Positions 1-8,092 of a DNA stretch of 23,366 nt are shown in pieces. Origin of the DNA: [Eubacterium] saphenum. Lineage in GTDB: Bacteria; Bacillota; Clostridia; Lachnospirales; Anaerotignaceae. The first letter of the stretch is position 1. Each line of letters opens with the position of its first letter. The position numbers and the translations under genes are program-made. The stretch lies in assembly GCA_004557645.1 (NCBI GenBank), contig SFGI01000037.1, positions 1-23,366 of the forward strand. Reading direction: 5' to 3'. The notes under the pieces are model-generated. The model saw only the letters and a list, made by a program, of their open reading frames with translations. It searched no databases and was not told where the DNA came from.

Positions 1-61
1 AGCCGCAATTTTATTGTAACACGGAGGTTTTTCATTATCACTCCGCTAAAGCTTGTACTGA

Positions 62-86
62 CCCCCAGACAATCTGGGGGTTTTTT
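62..86 (+). terminator. Intrinsic terminator of a gene lying left of the window
   Basis: An 8-bp perfect stem (CCCCCAGA at 62-69, TCTGGGGG at 73-80) with a 3-nt loop is followed by six T. It points rightward, so it should end a plus-strand transcript entering from outside the window. No coding end can be assigned to the first 60 bases. Confidence 0.85.
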
Positions 87-92
87 GATAAA

Positions 93-120
93 CAAAAAAC
101 AGCTTTTTTCGCAAAAAAGC
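93..120 (-). terminator. Probable terminator of arsC
   Basis: On the minus strand GCTTTTTT, a 3-nt loop and AAAAAAGC are followed by TG and six T. It lies 36 nt past the arsC stop. The stem is AT-rich, so it may be leaky. Confidence 0.6.
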
Positions 121-155
121 CGCTTTATATTCCAGTATTTTTCAGTTTCTTCGTT

Positions 156-557
156 TTATTCCATCAAAAGAACTCTTTCTCGCAGATTTCGGATGTTTTC
201 CTCGATGCGATCCATTACTGCGTAAAAGGCAGCATCCTCTTTGCCGCTGGGGTCATCCAGCCCCCAGTCCTCCCGCATCTGGCAGGGCAGATACGGGCAG
301 CTGACGTTGCACCCCATGGTAATGACGATATCCACCGCAGGAAGTTCCCTCAGCAGTTTGGAATACTGTTTTTCTTCCATGTCGATGCCATACCGTTCTT
401 TCATGAGCCTTACAGCATCAGGATTGATCCGAGGTTTCGTCTCCGTCCCTGCAGAATAACATTCCAGCACATCCCCGGCTAATGCTCTGCCCAGGGCTTC
501 TGCCATTTGGCTGCGGCAGGAATTGTGTACACAGATAAACGCAACTTTCTTTTTCAT
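156..557 (-). CDS. arsC: Arsenate reductase, low-molecular-weight phosphatase fold (ArsC)
   Basis: A 133-residue cytosolic protein of the LMW protein-tyrosine-phosphatase-like, thiol-coupled arsenate reductase family, which reduces arsenate to arsenite. The N-terminal loop CVHNSCRS holds the CX5R nucleophile motif (C9 to R15), and the later MGCNVSCPYLPC holds the redox cysteines, followed by WGLDDPSGK with the conserved DDP(S/A)G. The start is the internal ATG at 557, because GGGAGG lies upstream with a usable gap. The ATG at 578 overlaps that site and would add seven unlikely residues. It lies downstream of ppdK, whose terminator is between them. No arsR, acr3 or arsB is in the window, so this is a stand-alone copy. 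A phosphatase role instead of arsenate reduction is less likely given the extra cysteine pair. Confidence 0.88.
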   Translation of the reverse strand: MKKKVAFICVHNSCRSQMAEALGRALAGDVLECYSAGTETKPRINPDAVRLMKERYGIDMEEKQYSKLLRELPAVDIVITMGCNVSCPYLPCQMREDWGLDDPSGKEDAAFYAVMDRIEENIRNLRERVLLME

Positions 558-624
558 ATTTTCTCTTGCACCTCCCAAATGTCCTGCAACATTTTTCCCA
601 AAATCCTTTGATTTCTTTTTTCGT

Positions 625-655
625 AAAAAAGCGCACCATTACGGTGCGCTTTTTG
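625..655 (-). terminator. ppdK terminator (probably bidirectional)
   Basis: The stem GCGCACC / GGTGCGC (631-649) is flanked by A6 on the left and T5 on the right, so it can work on either strand. It lies 27 nt beyond the ppdK stop. Confidence 0.85.
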
Positions 656-681
656 TATTTCAACTTATTTTTATGTACTTC

Positions 682-3309
682 TTATCTGGGGAAGTTGATC
701 TGCGCCTGAGCCGCAGCCAGTCTAGCGATAGGCACACGGTAAGGAGAGCAGGATACATAGTCCAGACCGATCTGGTGGCAGAATTCAACGGAGTAAGGAT
801 CGCCGCCGTGTTCACCACAGATACCCAGGTGGATGTCAGGACGTACGGGTTTTGCTTTTTCTACTGCCCACTGCATCAGCAGACCAACGCCTGTTCTGTC
901 CAGTCTGGCTGTAGGGTCAACTTCGTAGATGTTCTTGTCGATGTAGTCAGCCAGGATCTTACCAGCGTCGTCACGGGACAGACCGAATGTCATCTGTGTC
1001 AGGTCGTTTGTACCGAAGGAGAAGAATTCTGCTTCTGTAGCGATCTGATCAGCTGTCAAGGCAGCTCTGGGGATTTCGATCATTGTACCAACCAGGTAGT
1101 CCAGTTTCTTGCCTTTTGCTTCGAATACTTTTTCAGCTGTTTCTACAACGATATTCTTAACGAATTTCAGTTCTTTGATTTCGCCAACCAGAGGGATCAT
1201 GATTTCAGGTCTGATGTTGATGCCTTCCTCTTCGGAAACTTCAACAGCAGCTTCGATGATGGCTTTTGCCTGCATTTCAGCGATTTCAGGATAGCTTACA
1301 GCCAGACGGCAGCCACGGTGACCCATCATAGGGTTCAGTTCGTGCAGACCACGAGCTTTGATCTTCAGTTCTTCTACTGTCTTGCCTGTCATTTCTGCCA
1401 GCTGTGCGAATTCTTCTTCTGTGTTGGGCATGAATTCATGGAGAGGAGGATCCAGCAGACGGATAGTAACTGGTCTTTCCTTCATTGCTCTGTAGATGCC
1501 CTTGAAGTCTTCTTTCTGGAAAGGTTCGATGCCAGCCAGAGCTTCTTTTCTTTCTTCTACTGTATCAGACATGATCATCTTTCTGAATTTCATGATTCTG
1601 TCAGCTTCAAAGAACATATGCTCTGTTCTTGTCAGGCCGATACCTTCTGCGCCAAAGTCGATGGCAACCTGTGCATCGTGAGGTGTGTCAGCATTTGTTC
1701 TTACTTTCAGCACTCTCTTCGCATCTGCCCATTTCATGAATGTTTCAAAGTTGCCTGTGATTTCAGCTTCTACTGTAGGGATATCTTCACCGTAGATGTT
1801 ACCTGTGGAACCATCCAGGGAAATGTAGTCGCCTTCTTTGAATGTTCTGCCGCCCAGTGTGAATGTTTTTGCTGCTTCATTCATCTTGATTTCTTCACAA
1901 CCGGATACGCAGCATGTGCCCATACCACGAGCTACTACTGCAGCGTGGGATGTCATACCGCCGCGAACTGTCAGGATACCCTGGGATGCAGCCATACCTT
2001 CGATATCTTCGGGGGATGTTTCCAGACGAACCAGAATGACTCTGTCGCCGCCTTCTGCAGCTGCTTTTGCTTCTTCTGCTGTGAAGTAGATTTTACCTGC
2101 AGCAGCACCAGGGGAAGCAGGCAGACCTTTGCCCAGAGGTTTTGCAGCCTTCAGGGCATCCTGGTCGAATGCAGGGTGCAGCAACTGGTCCAGCTGTTTG
2201 GGTTCTACTCTCAGCAGAGCTTCGTCTGTTGTGATCAGGCCTTCTTCTACCATTTCAACAGCGATTCTCAGAGCAGCGTTTGCTGTTCTCTTACCATTTC
2301 TTGTCTGCAGGAAGAACAGTTTGCCTTCTTCGATGGTGAATTCCATATCCTGCATATCTTTATAGTGGTTTTCCAGTTTGTTTGCGATATCCATGAACTG
2401 GTCGTAAACACCGGGCATATCTTCTTTCAGTTTTGCGATGGGGTTAGGTGTACGAACGCCGGCTACTACGTCTTCGCCCTGTGCGTTTACCAGATATTCA
2501 CCCAGCATTGCTTTTTCACCTGTTGCAGCGTTTCTTGTGAAAGCAACACCAGTACCGGATGTATCACCCATGTTACCGAATACCATCATCTGTACGTTAA
2601 CTGCTGTACCCCAGCTGTAAGGGATATCGTTCATTCTTCTATAAACGAAAGCACGGGGGTTATCCCAGCTGCGGAATACAGCCTTTGCAGCTTCGAAGAG
2701 CTGTTCCTTGGGATCCTGAGGGAATTCTTTGCCCTGGTCATCCAGATAGATCTGTTTGAACATTGCTGTTACTTCCTTCAGGTCGTCAGCTGTCAGGTCA
2801 GTGTCATATTTCGCACCAACTTTTTCTTTATATTCGTCCAGTCTTCTTTCAAATTTAGATTTGGAAACGCCGATAACAACGTCTGCAAACATCATGATAA
2901 ATCTTCTGTAGGAGTCATAAGCAAATCTTGTGTTGCCTGTTTTCTTTGCCAGACCTTCTACGGAAACGTCATTCAGACCCAGGTTCAGAACTGTATCCAT
3001 CATACCGGGCATGGATGCTCTTGCACCGGAACGAACGGAAACCAGCAGAGGGTTTTCGGGGTCGCCCAGCTTTTTGCCAGCCATTTCTTCCAGCTTAGCC
3101 AGAGCAACGTCGATCTGTTCGATCATTTCGGGTGTCAGTTCTTTGCCGCCTTCGTTATATTCCGTACAAGCTTCTGTTGTGATCGTGAAGCCGTGAGGAA
3201 CGGGCAGTCCCAAATTTGTCATTTCAGCCAGGTTCGCGCCTTTGCCGCCCAGCAGGTTACGCATGGACGCGTTCCCTTCGCTGAACATATAAACATATTT
3301 CTTGCTCAT
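682..3309 (-). CDS. ppdK: Pyruvate, phosphate dikinase
   Basis: An 875-residue cytosolic enzyme interconverting pyruvate + ATP + Pi with PEP + AMP + PPi. Length is typical for the bacterial family. The N-terminal nucleotide-binding domain begins with GGKGANLAEM near residue 22. The central swivelling domain carries GGMTSHAAVVARGMGTC with the phosphorylated histidine near residue 455. The C-terminal PEP/pyruvate barrel shows MGHRGCRL, FFSFGTNDLTQMTFGLSRDD and GICGEHGGDP. The start is supported by AGGAGG 9 nt upstream of ATG. In anaerobes the enzyme often runs toward pyruvate and ATP, saving PPi energy. Its neighbour hppA, same strand, draws on the same PPi pool. It has its own promoter (3405-3433) and terminator. 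Codon bias leaves a 959-codon open frame on the opposite strand, which is a shadow. Confidence 0.98.
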   Translation of the reverse strand: MSKKYVYMFSEGNASMRNLLGGKGANLAEMTNLGLPVPHGFTITTEACTEYNEGGKELTPEMIEQIDVALAKLEEMAGKKLGDPENPLLVSVRSGARASMPGMMDTVLNLGLNDVSVEGLAKKTGNTRFAYDSYRRFIMMFADVVIGVSKSKFERRLDEYKEKVGAKYDTDLTADDLKEVTAMFKQIYLDDQGKEFPQDPKEQLFEAAKAVFRSWDNPRAFVYRRMNDIPYSWGTAVNVQMMVFGNMGDTSGTGVAFTRNAATGEKAMLGEYLVNAQGEDVVAGVRTPNPIAKLKEDMPGVYDQFMDIANKLENHYKDMQDMEFTIEEGKLFFLQTRNGKRTANAALRIAVEMVEEGLITTDEALLRVEPKQLDQLLHPAFDQDALKAAKPLGKGLPASPGAAAGKIYFTAEEAKAAAEGGDRVILVRLETSPEDIEGMAASQGILTVRGGMTSHAAVVARGMGTCCVSGCEEIKMNEAAKTFTLGGRTFKEGDYISLDGSTGNIYGEDIPTVEAEITGNFETFMKWADAKRVLKVRTNADTPHDAQVAIDFGAEGIGLTRTEHMFFEADRIMKFRKMIMSDTVEERKEALAGIEPFQKEDFKGIYRAMKERPVTIRLLDPPLHEFMPNTEEEFAQLAEMTGKTVEELKIKARGLHELNPMMGHRGCRLAVSYPEIAEMQAKAIIEAAVEVSEEEGINIRPEIMIPLVGEIKELKFVKNIVVETAEKVFEAKGKKLDYLVGTMIEIPRAALTADQIATEAEFFSFGTNDLTQMTFGLSRDDAGKILADYIDKNIYEVDPTARLDRTGVGLLMQWAVEKAKPVRPDIHLGICGEHGGDPYSVEFCHQIGLDYVSCSPYRVPIARLAAAQAQINFPR

Positions 3310-3404
3310 TACACATTACCTCCTGTATCCTTATTGGATATAAATTTAGGGTCTTTGGCCGCAGCCCTTGGGCTGCATCTCAAATCAAAAACGATCCAGT
3401 AAAA

Positions 3405-3433
3405 ATTATACCACCTCTGTAAAAAAACCACAA
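3405..3433 (-). promoter_or_regulatory. ppdK promoter, SigA type with extended -10
   Basis: On the minus strand TTGTGG (3433-3428), a 17-nt spacer, then TATAAT (3410-3405) preceded by TGG. The expected start near 3398 gives a leader of about 90 nt. This leader contains a small hairpin GCAGCC / GGCTGC (3361-3376) without a T-run. Confidence 0.85.
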
Positions 3434-3755
3434 TATTTCCAAAACTTTCTCGTCAGTTTTTCCTTCTGTGCCAATCCGGCAAAATTCCTTTTGCCAATTC
3501 CACAAAAGGAAGCCCCCAAAACAAGCGGAAAATCTATGGTTTTTTGCCAAAAGATGGATGAAGTTCTCCCACGTGGGTCAGCAAATTGCCATGTAGGACA
3601 AAATACGCCCCACTGGTACCACTTTTTCATCTTATGTACCAAAGGAAAATTCTTCCCCTATATTAAGAGTACTCCAATTCCCCGCAATACGCAAGAGCGT
3701 ATTTTGTACTTTTTTCAGAAAAATTGTGTTTCCTCAGACAAACTTTCGTTTTTAA
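3434..3755. other. Non-coding stretch upstream of the ppdK promoter
   Basis: About 320 bases of AT-rich DNA without a credible gene. Visible structure: a perfect 10-bp palindrome CCCACGTGGG (3568-3577), TGGTAC/GTACCA half-sites near 3614-3641, and a hairpin AATACGC-aaga-GCGTATT (3686-3703) followed on the plus strand by a T-rich tail. The palindrome could be a regulator site for ppdK, but nothing here identifies the regulator. Confidence 0.5.
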
Positions 3756-3787
3756 CTAAAAGACAAGCAGCCTCCGAAGAGGCTGCT
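3756..3787 (-). terminator. hppA terminator
   Basis: A 9-bp perfect stem AGCAGCCTC (3766-3774) / GAGGCTGCT (3779-3787) with a CGAA loop. On the minus strand it is followed by GTCTTTTAG. It lies 30 nt past the hppA stop. Confidence 0.8.
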
Positions 3788-3817
3788 TTGATTTTCGTAT
3801 TTGATTTTTGAAACCAA

Positions 3818-5797
3818 TTACAGCAGGCTGCCAACGCTCATGAACAGAGGAGCGAATACCAGAGATACTACTGTCATCAGTTTGATCAGGATGTTGATGG
3901 AAGGGCCGGAAGTATCTTTGAAGGGGTCACCAACTGTGTCGCCGATTACGGCTGCAGCGTGAGCATCGCTGCCCTTACCGCCGTGGTTGCCTTCTTCGAT
4001 ATACTTCTTCGCATTATCCCACGCACCGCCGGCGTTGGACATGAAGATCGCCATCATAACACCTGTTGCCAGGGAACCAGCCAGCAGACCGCCCAGAGCG
4101 CCTGTACCCAGCAGCAGACCAACTACCAGAGGAGCTGCAACTGCCATGATACCGGGAACCAGCATTTCTTTCAGAGCTGCTGTTGTGGAGATTTCTACAC
4201 ATTTCTTGTAGTCAGGTTTGCCTGTACCTTCCATGATGCCGGGGATGGTACGGAACTGACGTCTAACTTCTTCGATCATCTGGAATGCAGCTTTACCTAC
4301 GGACTGCATTGTGAATGCAGAGAACAGGAAAGGCAGCATACCGCCGATCAGGAGACCAATGATAACTCTGGGTTCCAGCAGAGAGATTTCTGTCAGTTTA
4401 ACAGCTTCTGCATAGGATACGAACAGAGCCAGTGCTGTCAGGGCAGCGGAACCGATCGCAAAACCTTTACCCATAGCAGCTGTTGTGTTACCAACTGCGT
4501 CCAGTTTATCTGTGATGTTTCTTACGGAGTGATCCAGACCACTCATTTCAGCGATACCACCAGCGTTGTCGGCGATGGGGCCGTAAGCGTCAACGGCTAC
4601 AGTGATACCTGTTGTTGCCAGCATACCTACTGCGGACAGAGCGATACCATACAGACCGCATACTGTGAATGCGATGTAGATACCTACGCAGATCAGGATG
4701 ATGGGGATAGCTGTGGATTCCATACCTACAGCCAGACCGGAGATGATTGTTGTAGCAGGACCTGTTTCAGACTGGTCTGCGATTTTCTTAACGGATTTGT
4801 AGTCACCGGAAGTATAAACTTCTGTGATCATACCGATGATCTGACCAACAACCAGACCAGCGATAACTGCGATGGCAGCTTTCATGTTGCCGAACAGCTT
4901 CATGCTCAGGGCAAGGGAAGCGATAGCAACCAAGATAGCTGCTGTGTAGGAGCCTGTTTTCAGAGCTTTGTGAGGGTTGGAGTTTTCGTCGCCCTTAACA
5001 AAGAATGTACCGATGATAGCAGCCAGGATACCTGTAGCAGCCAGCACCAGAGGGAAGATCGCGCCTTCTACGGAGTAGTAAACCAGACCCAGTGTGATCG
5101 CGGAGATCACGGAACCAACATAGGATTCGAACAGATCGGCACCCATACCAGCAACGTCACCTACGTTGTCACCTACGTTATCGGCGATAACGGCAGGGTT
5201 ACGAGGGTCATCTTCAGGGATACCTGCTTCTACTTTACCTACCAGGTCAGCACCAACGTCGGCAGCTTTTGTGTAGATACCGCCGCCAACACGACCAAAC
5301 AGCGCGATGGAGGAAGCACCCAGAGAGAAGCCGAACAGGATGTCAGCGTTGCCTGTGAATGCGTAAATTGCGCCTACGCCCAGCAGACCCAGACCAACTA
5401 CGCACATACCCATAACTGCACCGCCGCTGAATGCGATAGACAGGGCTTTGTTCATACCGCTTGTTCTAGCTGCGTTTGCAGTTCTAACGTTTGCATTTGT
5501 TGCTACTGTCATACCGCAGTAACCTGCAATGGTGGAGAAGATCGCACCGATTACGAAGCAGATCGCTGTAGGCCAGCTTACGCCGAAGCCGATCAGTACA
5601 AACAGTACAGCTGCGAAGATAACCAGAATCTTGTATTCTGCAGACAGGAAAGCCTTTGCACCTTCTCTGATGCTCGCAGCGATTTCTTTCATTCTGTCCG
5701 TACCTTCGTCCATTTTGTTAACTTTGCTTGCCAGGACGAAAGCGAACAGCAGCGCCACAATGCCAAGCACAGGCGCCAGGTAAATCAATTTTTCCAT
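3818..5797 (-). CDS. hppA: K+-dependent membrane pyrophosphatase (Na+ or H+ pump)
   Basis: A 659-residue, roughly 16-helix membrane protein that hydrolyses PPi and exports Na+ or H+. PPi-binding signatures are visible: DVGADLVGKVEAGIPEDDPR and ADNVGDNVGD around residues 180-214. The sequence GNTTAAMGKGFAIGS puts Ala at 440 and Gly at 443, where the K+-independent branch has Lys, so this belongs to the K+-dependent branch. Glu224 in DLFESY matches the semi-conserved Glu found in Na+-pumping members, but the ion cannot be decided from sequence alone. The start follows AGGGGG with a 6-nt gap. It is transcribed toward ppdK but has its own terminator. The long folded leader upstream suggests RNA-level control. 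Confidence 0.97.
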   Translation of the reverse strand: MEKLIYLAPVLGIVALLFAFVLASKVNKMDEGTDRMKEIAASIREGAKAFLSAEYKILVIFAAVLFVLIGFGVSWPTAICFVIGAIFSTIAGYCGMTVATNANVRTANAARTSGMNKALSIAFSGGAVMGMCVVGLGLLGVGAIYAFTGNADILFGFSLGASSIALFGRVGGGIYTKAADVGADLVGKVEAGIPEDDPRNPAVIADNVGDNVGDVAGMGADLFESYVGSVISAITLGLVYYSVEGAIFPLVLAATGILAAIIGTFFVKGDENSNPHKALKTGSYTAAILVAIASLALSMKLFGNMKAAIAVIAGLVVGQIIGMITEVYTSGDYKSVKKIADQSETGPATTIISGLAVGMESTAIPIILICVGIYIAFTVCGLYGIALSAVGMLATTGITVAVDAYGPIADNAGGIAEMSGLDHSVRNITDKLDAVGNTTAAMGKGFAIGSAALTALALFVSYAEAVKLTEISLLEPRVIIGLLIGGMLPFLFSAFTMQSVGKAAFQMIEEVRRQFRTIPGIMEGTGKPDYKKCVEISTTAALKEMLVPGIMAVAAPLVVGLLLGTGALGGLLAGSLATGVMMAIFMSNAGGAWDNAKKYIEEGNHGGKGSDAHAAAVIGDTVGDPFKDTSGPSINILIKLMTVVSLVFAPLFMSVGSLL

Positions 5798-6120
5798 AAT
5801 AATCCCCCTGTTTCATAAAATTAGGATGATAATAACGTGGAATATGCCTGCCGGCTTGCCGAAGCAAACGGCGCTTCCACGGGTCAGCGTCCGGCTCATT
5901 CCTTTCATGGCGTCCCCCAAAGGGGATGTCATGAAAAAACAAATACACTGCCGATTTCCTGTGTGCGCGAAAGCCCTGTCTTTGATCTGCACACGGGCGG
6001 CGTGTATCCTTTCCAAACGTCCCTCCCTGTGGACCGAGTCATATTCTGTCCCACACATAAGTATAAACGAAAGGGTTCAGAAAAATCAACCCCCATACCG
6101 CACGCAGATATACTAAATTT
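5798..6120 (-). promoter_or_regulatory. Long structured 5' leader of hppA, candidate riboswitch or attenuator
   Basis: Read on the minus strand, the region contains in order: a hairpin near 6056-6027 (UGUGGGAC with GUCCACA); a tiered stem (AUACAC-GCCG with CGGC-A-GUGUAU, enclosing GUGUGC/GCACAC) that runs straight into a U-rich tail near 5942-5934; a strong hairpin 5934-5905 with AUCCCC against GGGGGA; and a stem CGUGGAA/UUCCACG near 5881-5837. The AUCCCC segment (5927-5922) is also complementary to the hppA ribosome site AGGGGGAU (5809-5802). A weak -10 (TAGTATATC) lies near 6114. I could not match it to a known riboswitch consensus. Structure is seen; function is inferred. Confidence 0.6.
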
Positions 6121-6170
6121 GCCGGTAAATTTTGTTATTTTTGAACAATTTCCCCCTGTATTTCTATGCA

Positions 6171-6205
6171 AAAGACAAAAACCCTCTCCCACAAGGGGAG
6201 AGGGT
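6171..6205 (-). terminator. Terminator of the AEC transporter gene
   Basis: A perfect 10-bp stem ACCCTCTCCC (6181-6190) / GGGAGAGGGT (6196-6205). On the minus strand it is followed by TTTTGTCTTTT. It sits 17 nt past the stop. Confidence 0.88.
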
Positions 6206-6222
6206 CGATTTTTCATTCGGTT

Positions 6223-7152
6223 TTACTGGCACAGGAACTGAGCCACTAAGGGAAGGGTCACCACAGAAATGATGGTGGAAACGAAGGTATACTGAGAAGC
6301 CCGCTTTTCATCGGCACCATACTGGTCTGCAAAGGAAGGCAGTGCCGCCGCCGCAGGGGTCCCCATCAGCACCACCAGCACACTCAGGGCCATGCCGCTC
6401 ATGAAAGTGCCGCAGATCAGCTTTGTGATGATAGGCATCACGATCAGTGTGAAGAAGCTGAATACATAAACCAGCTTGTCCTTGAAGATCTCTTTCACAT
6501 TTGCCGCCGCCAACAGAGAGCCAATATAAATCATAGACAGACATACGGTAGTATTTGCGGAATACTGCAATACATCAAAGATGGGCTGAGGCAGGGAAAT
6601 GGAATTTACAAAGCAGAATACACCCACCACTGCGGAAAGGCAGATCAGGTTGATAAATGCTTCCTTCATCATGCGGCCTGCGGATTTTTTGATGCCGCTG
6701 CCCATGGCAAACAGCACGGAGCAGACAGTAAACAGGAATACGTTGCAGGTAAACATGACAGCCACACAGAAGATCAGGCCTTCTGCGCCATACATAGCCA
6801 GGATCAAGGGCTGGCCCATGAAGATGACGTTGCTGTAAACGCCGCCGCCGCTGAACAGCCCCAGTTCTCTGGGCTGCAGCTTCATGATCTTACCAACGAT
6901 AAAGAACATCAGCGCACCGATGCAGCACATCATATAGGTAGCGATACAGGTCACCAGAAATCCCTTGAAGATTTCAGGGGAATATTCTCTCTGCAGCAAA
7001 ACCACCATATTACAGGGCACTGCCACTCGGGTCAGGACGATGGAAAGCCCCTTGGCATTTGCCAAAGATAAGAAATTCTTTTTATGTAATACCACCCCGA
7101 TGACCATCAGGATGACCATTGTGATCAATTGATAAATTACAGGTATTGCCAT
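6223..7152 (-). CDS. AEC-family transporter (auxin efflux carrier / malate permease type)
   Basis: A 309-residue protein with about ten hydrophobic segments across its length, matching the Mem_trans (AEC) family in size and pattern. The N-terminus IGVVLHKKNFLS and the polar-Pro helix LTRVAVPCNM, plus a second-half segment ending MGTPAAAALPSFADQYGADE, fit the two five-helix repeats of this fold. Members export or take up organic acids such as malate; the substrate cannot be read here. The start ATG follows GGAAGGAAG. The terminator is 17 nt downstream, so the gene is probably a single-gene unit. It is preceded by a tandem palindrome pair at 7288-7329 that could act on it or end the PAP2 transcript. 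Confidence 0.88.
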   Translation of the reverse strand: MAIPVIYQLITMVILMVIGVVLHKKNFLSLANAKGLSIVLTRVAVPCNMVVLLQREYSPEIFKGFLVTCIATYMMCCIGALMFFIVGKIMKLQPRELGLFSGGGVYSNVIFMGQPLILAMYGAEGLIFCVAVMFTCNVFLFTVCSVLFAMGSGIKKSAGRMMKEAFINLICLSAVVGVFCFVNSISLPQPIFDVLQYSANTTVCLSMIYIGSLLAAANVKEIFKDKLVYVFSFFTLIVMPIITKLICGTFMSGMALSVLVVLMGTPAAAALPSFADQYGADEKRASQYTFVSTIISVVTLPLVAQFLCQ

Positions 7153-7287
7153 TGTTTTAACTTCCTTCCTAGATGGTATAGCATTTCATCCTATTTTTTT
7201 CCATAAACTAGTTTTTATTTTACCGCAGGCTCCCTGATTTTGCAACGTTTTTTCAAAGGAATTTCCAATTTTTTAATCTTTTATAAA

Positions 7288-7329
7288 AAAATGAGATGTC
7301 TCATTTTCAAAAATAAGATATCTCATTTT
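7288..7329. repeat. Tandem pair of 20-bp AT-rich palindromes
   Basis: Two similar palindromes, one at 7288-7307 built on AAAATGAGA / TCTCATTTT and one at 7310-7329 built on AAAATAAGA / TCTCATTTT, are offset by exactly 22 bp. The first, read on the minus strand, is followed by a run of T, so it could serve as the PAP2 terminator. The equal spacing of about two helical turns would also suit a pair of operators for the AEC gene. The sequence does not decide between these. Confidence 0.6.
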
Positions 7330-7330
7330 A

Positions 7331-7879
7331 TTAAATAGGTTTTTTATTTCTATCCATACAAAAAAACCGCTGTACTGCCTTTGCCATCAAAACACCGATG
7401 ACCGCCCCTGCCAGCACATCCGTAGGAAAATGCACCCCCAGATACAGTCTGGAAAAGCCCATCAGTGCCGCAAAGGCATAGGCCGCCATGCCCCATTTTT
7501 TATTCATGGCATAGATGGCCGTTGCCGCCGCAAAGGAAGCCGACGTATGCCCCGAAGGAAAAGAAGCATCCCCCACCGGCGGGATCAGGATAGCATATCC
7601 CAAAAGGTCATAGGGTCTGGTGCGATTCACCAGGGGCTTCAACAGCAGATTGCATACCAAAGCATTTGCTGCCAAAGAAAGCAGAAGGAAAAGCCCCCGT
7701 CTCTGCCAGATTTTATGTTTTGATCCTATGAAAAGAAATAACAGCCCCAAGGCGATCCAAATAAATCCGCCGTCCCCCAGAGCCGAAACAAAAATCATGA
7801 TGTTGTCCAAAACCGGATGGGCGCAGGTCTCCTTCAGCCAGAGTAAAAACTGCCCGTCCATTTCCAAAAGCCACTCCAT
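7331..7879 (-). CDS. PAP2-family membrane phosphatase
   Basis: A 182-residue integral membrane protein of the type 2 phosphatidic acid phosphatase family. All three family motifs are present in order: KPLVNRTRP (K81 to P89), PSGH (108-111) and SRLYLGVHFPTD (S143 to D154). The two His and Arg residues needed for phosphate transfer are intact. Hydrophobic segments before and between the motifs place the active site on the outer face. Likely substrates are lipid phosphates such as undecaprenyl-PP or phosphatidic acid; the sequence does not choose. The start is 7879, because AAAGGAGG lies 8 nt upstream and an upstream ATG at 7915 lies before the likely transcription start. It is flanked by transporter genes with their own signals. 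Confidence 0.92.
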   Translation of the reverse strand: MEWLLEMDGQFLLWLKETCAHPVLDNIMIFVSALGDGGFIWIALGLLFLFIGSKHKIWQRRGLFLLLSLAANALVCNLLLKPLVNRTRPYDLLGYAILIPPVGDASFPSGHTSASFAAATAIYAMNKKWGMAAYAFAALMGFSRLYLGVHFPTDVLAGAVIGVLMAKAVQRFFCMDRNKKPI

Positions 7880-7913
7880 ACAGCGACCTCCTTTATCCTT
7901 TTCCATGGATCTC

Positions 7914-7943
7914 ATCGTACCATATAGGATATCCCATGGTCAA
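7914..7943 (-). promoter_or_regulatory. Promoter of the PAP2 gene
   Basis: On the minus strand TTGACC (7943-7938), an 18-nt spacer, then TACGAT (7919-7914) preceded by TGG. Transcription from here excludes the upstream ATG at 7915. Confidence 0.65.
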
Positions 7944-7989
7944 CGAGAAATGTATCGTAAAAAGAACCTTATTCCATGGTACCGCGAAA

Positions 7990-8041
7990 AACGAAAAACC
8001 GAAAGAACCCTCGGTCACAAGGATTTCTTTCGGTCTTCGTT
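7990..8041 (-). terminator. Terminator of the ECF S-component gene
   Basis: A long stem: ACCGAAAGAA (7998-8007) pairs with TTCTTTCGGT (8025-8034) and is extended by ACGAA / TTCGT. T-rich runs occur on both sides, so it can act on both strands. It lies about 50 nt past the stop. Confidence 0.85.
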
Positions 8042-8092
8042 TTTTTATGAGTACGCCTCGAAAAGTGCTTTTCAGCTTCTTTCTCCCATTTG

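Noticed and set aside
523..3402. A 959-codon plus-strand open frame opposite ppdK
   Set aside because: It is the antisense shadow of a strongly codon-biased gene. Its translation is Cys/Phe/His-rich with no domain, and it has no ribosome site.
3368..3811. A 147-codon plus-strand ORF between ppdK and hppA
   Set aside because: It runs through the ppdK promoter and the hppA terminator, has no ribosome site, and shows no family resemblance.
3959..5818. A 619-codon plus-strand open frame opposite hppA
   Set aside because: Antisense shadow with Cys/Gln/Thr-rich composition and no recognisable motif. The hppA reading is unambiguous.
5798..6120. Naming the hppA leader as a known riboswitch (M-box, ydaO/c-di-AMP, fluoride, guanidine)
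   Set aside because: Only short words match. The core elements of each class that I could recall are missing or out of order, so no class is claimed.
5826..6241. Several 76-134-codon ORFs in the hppA leader on both strands
   Set aside because: They overlap each other and follow the folded leader; none has a ribosome site.
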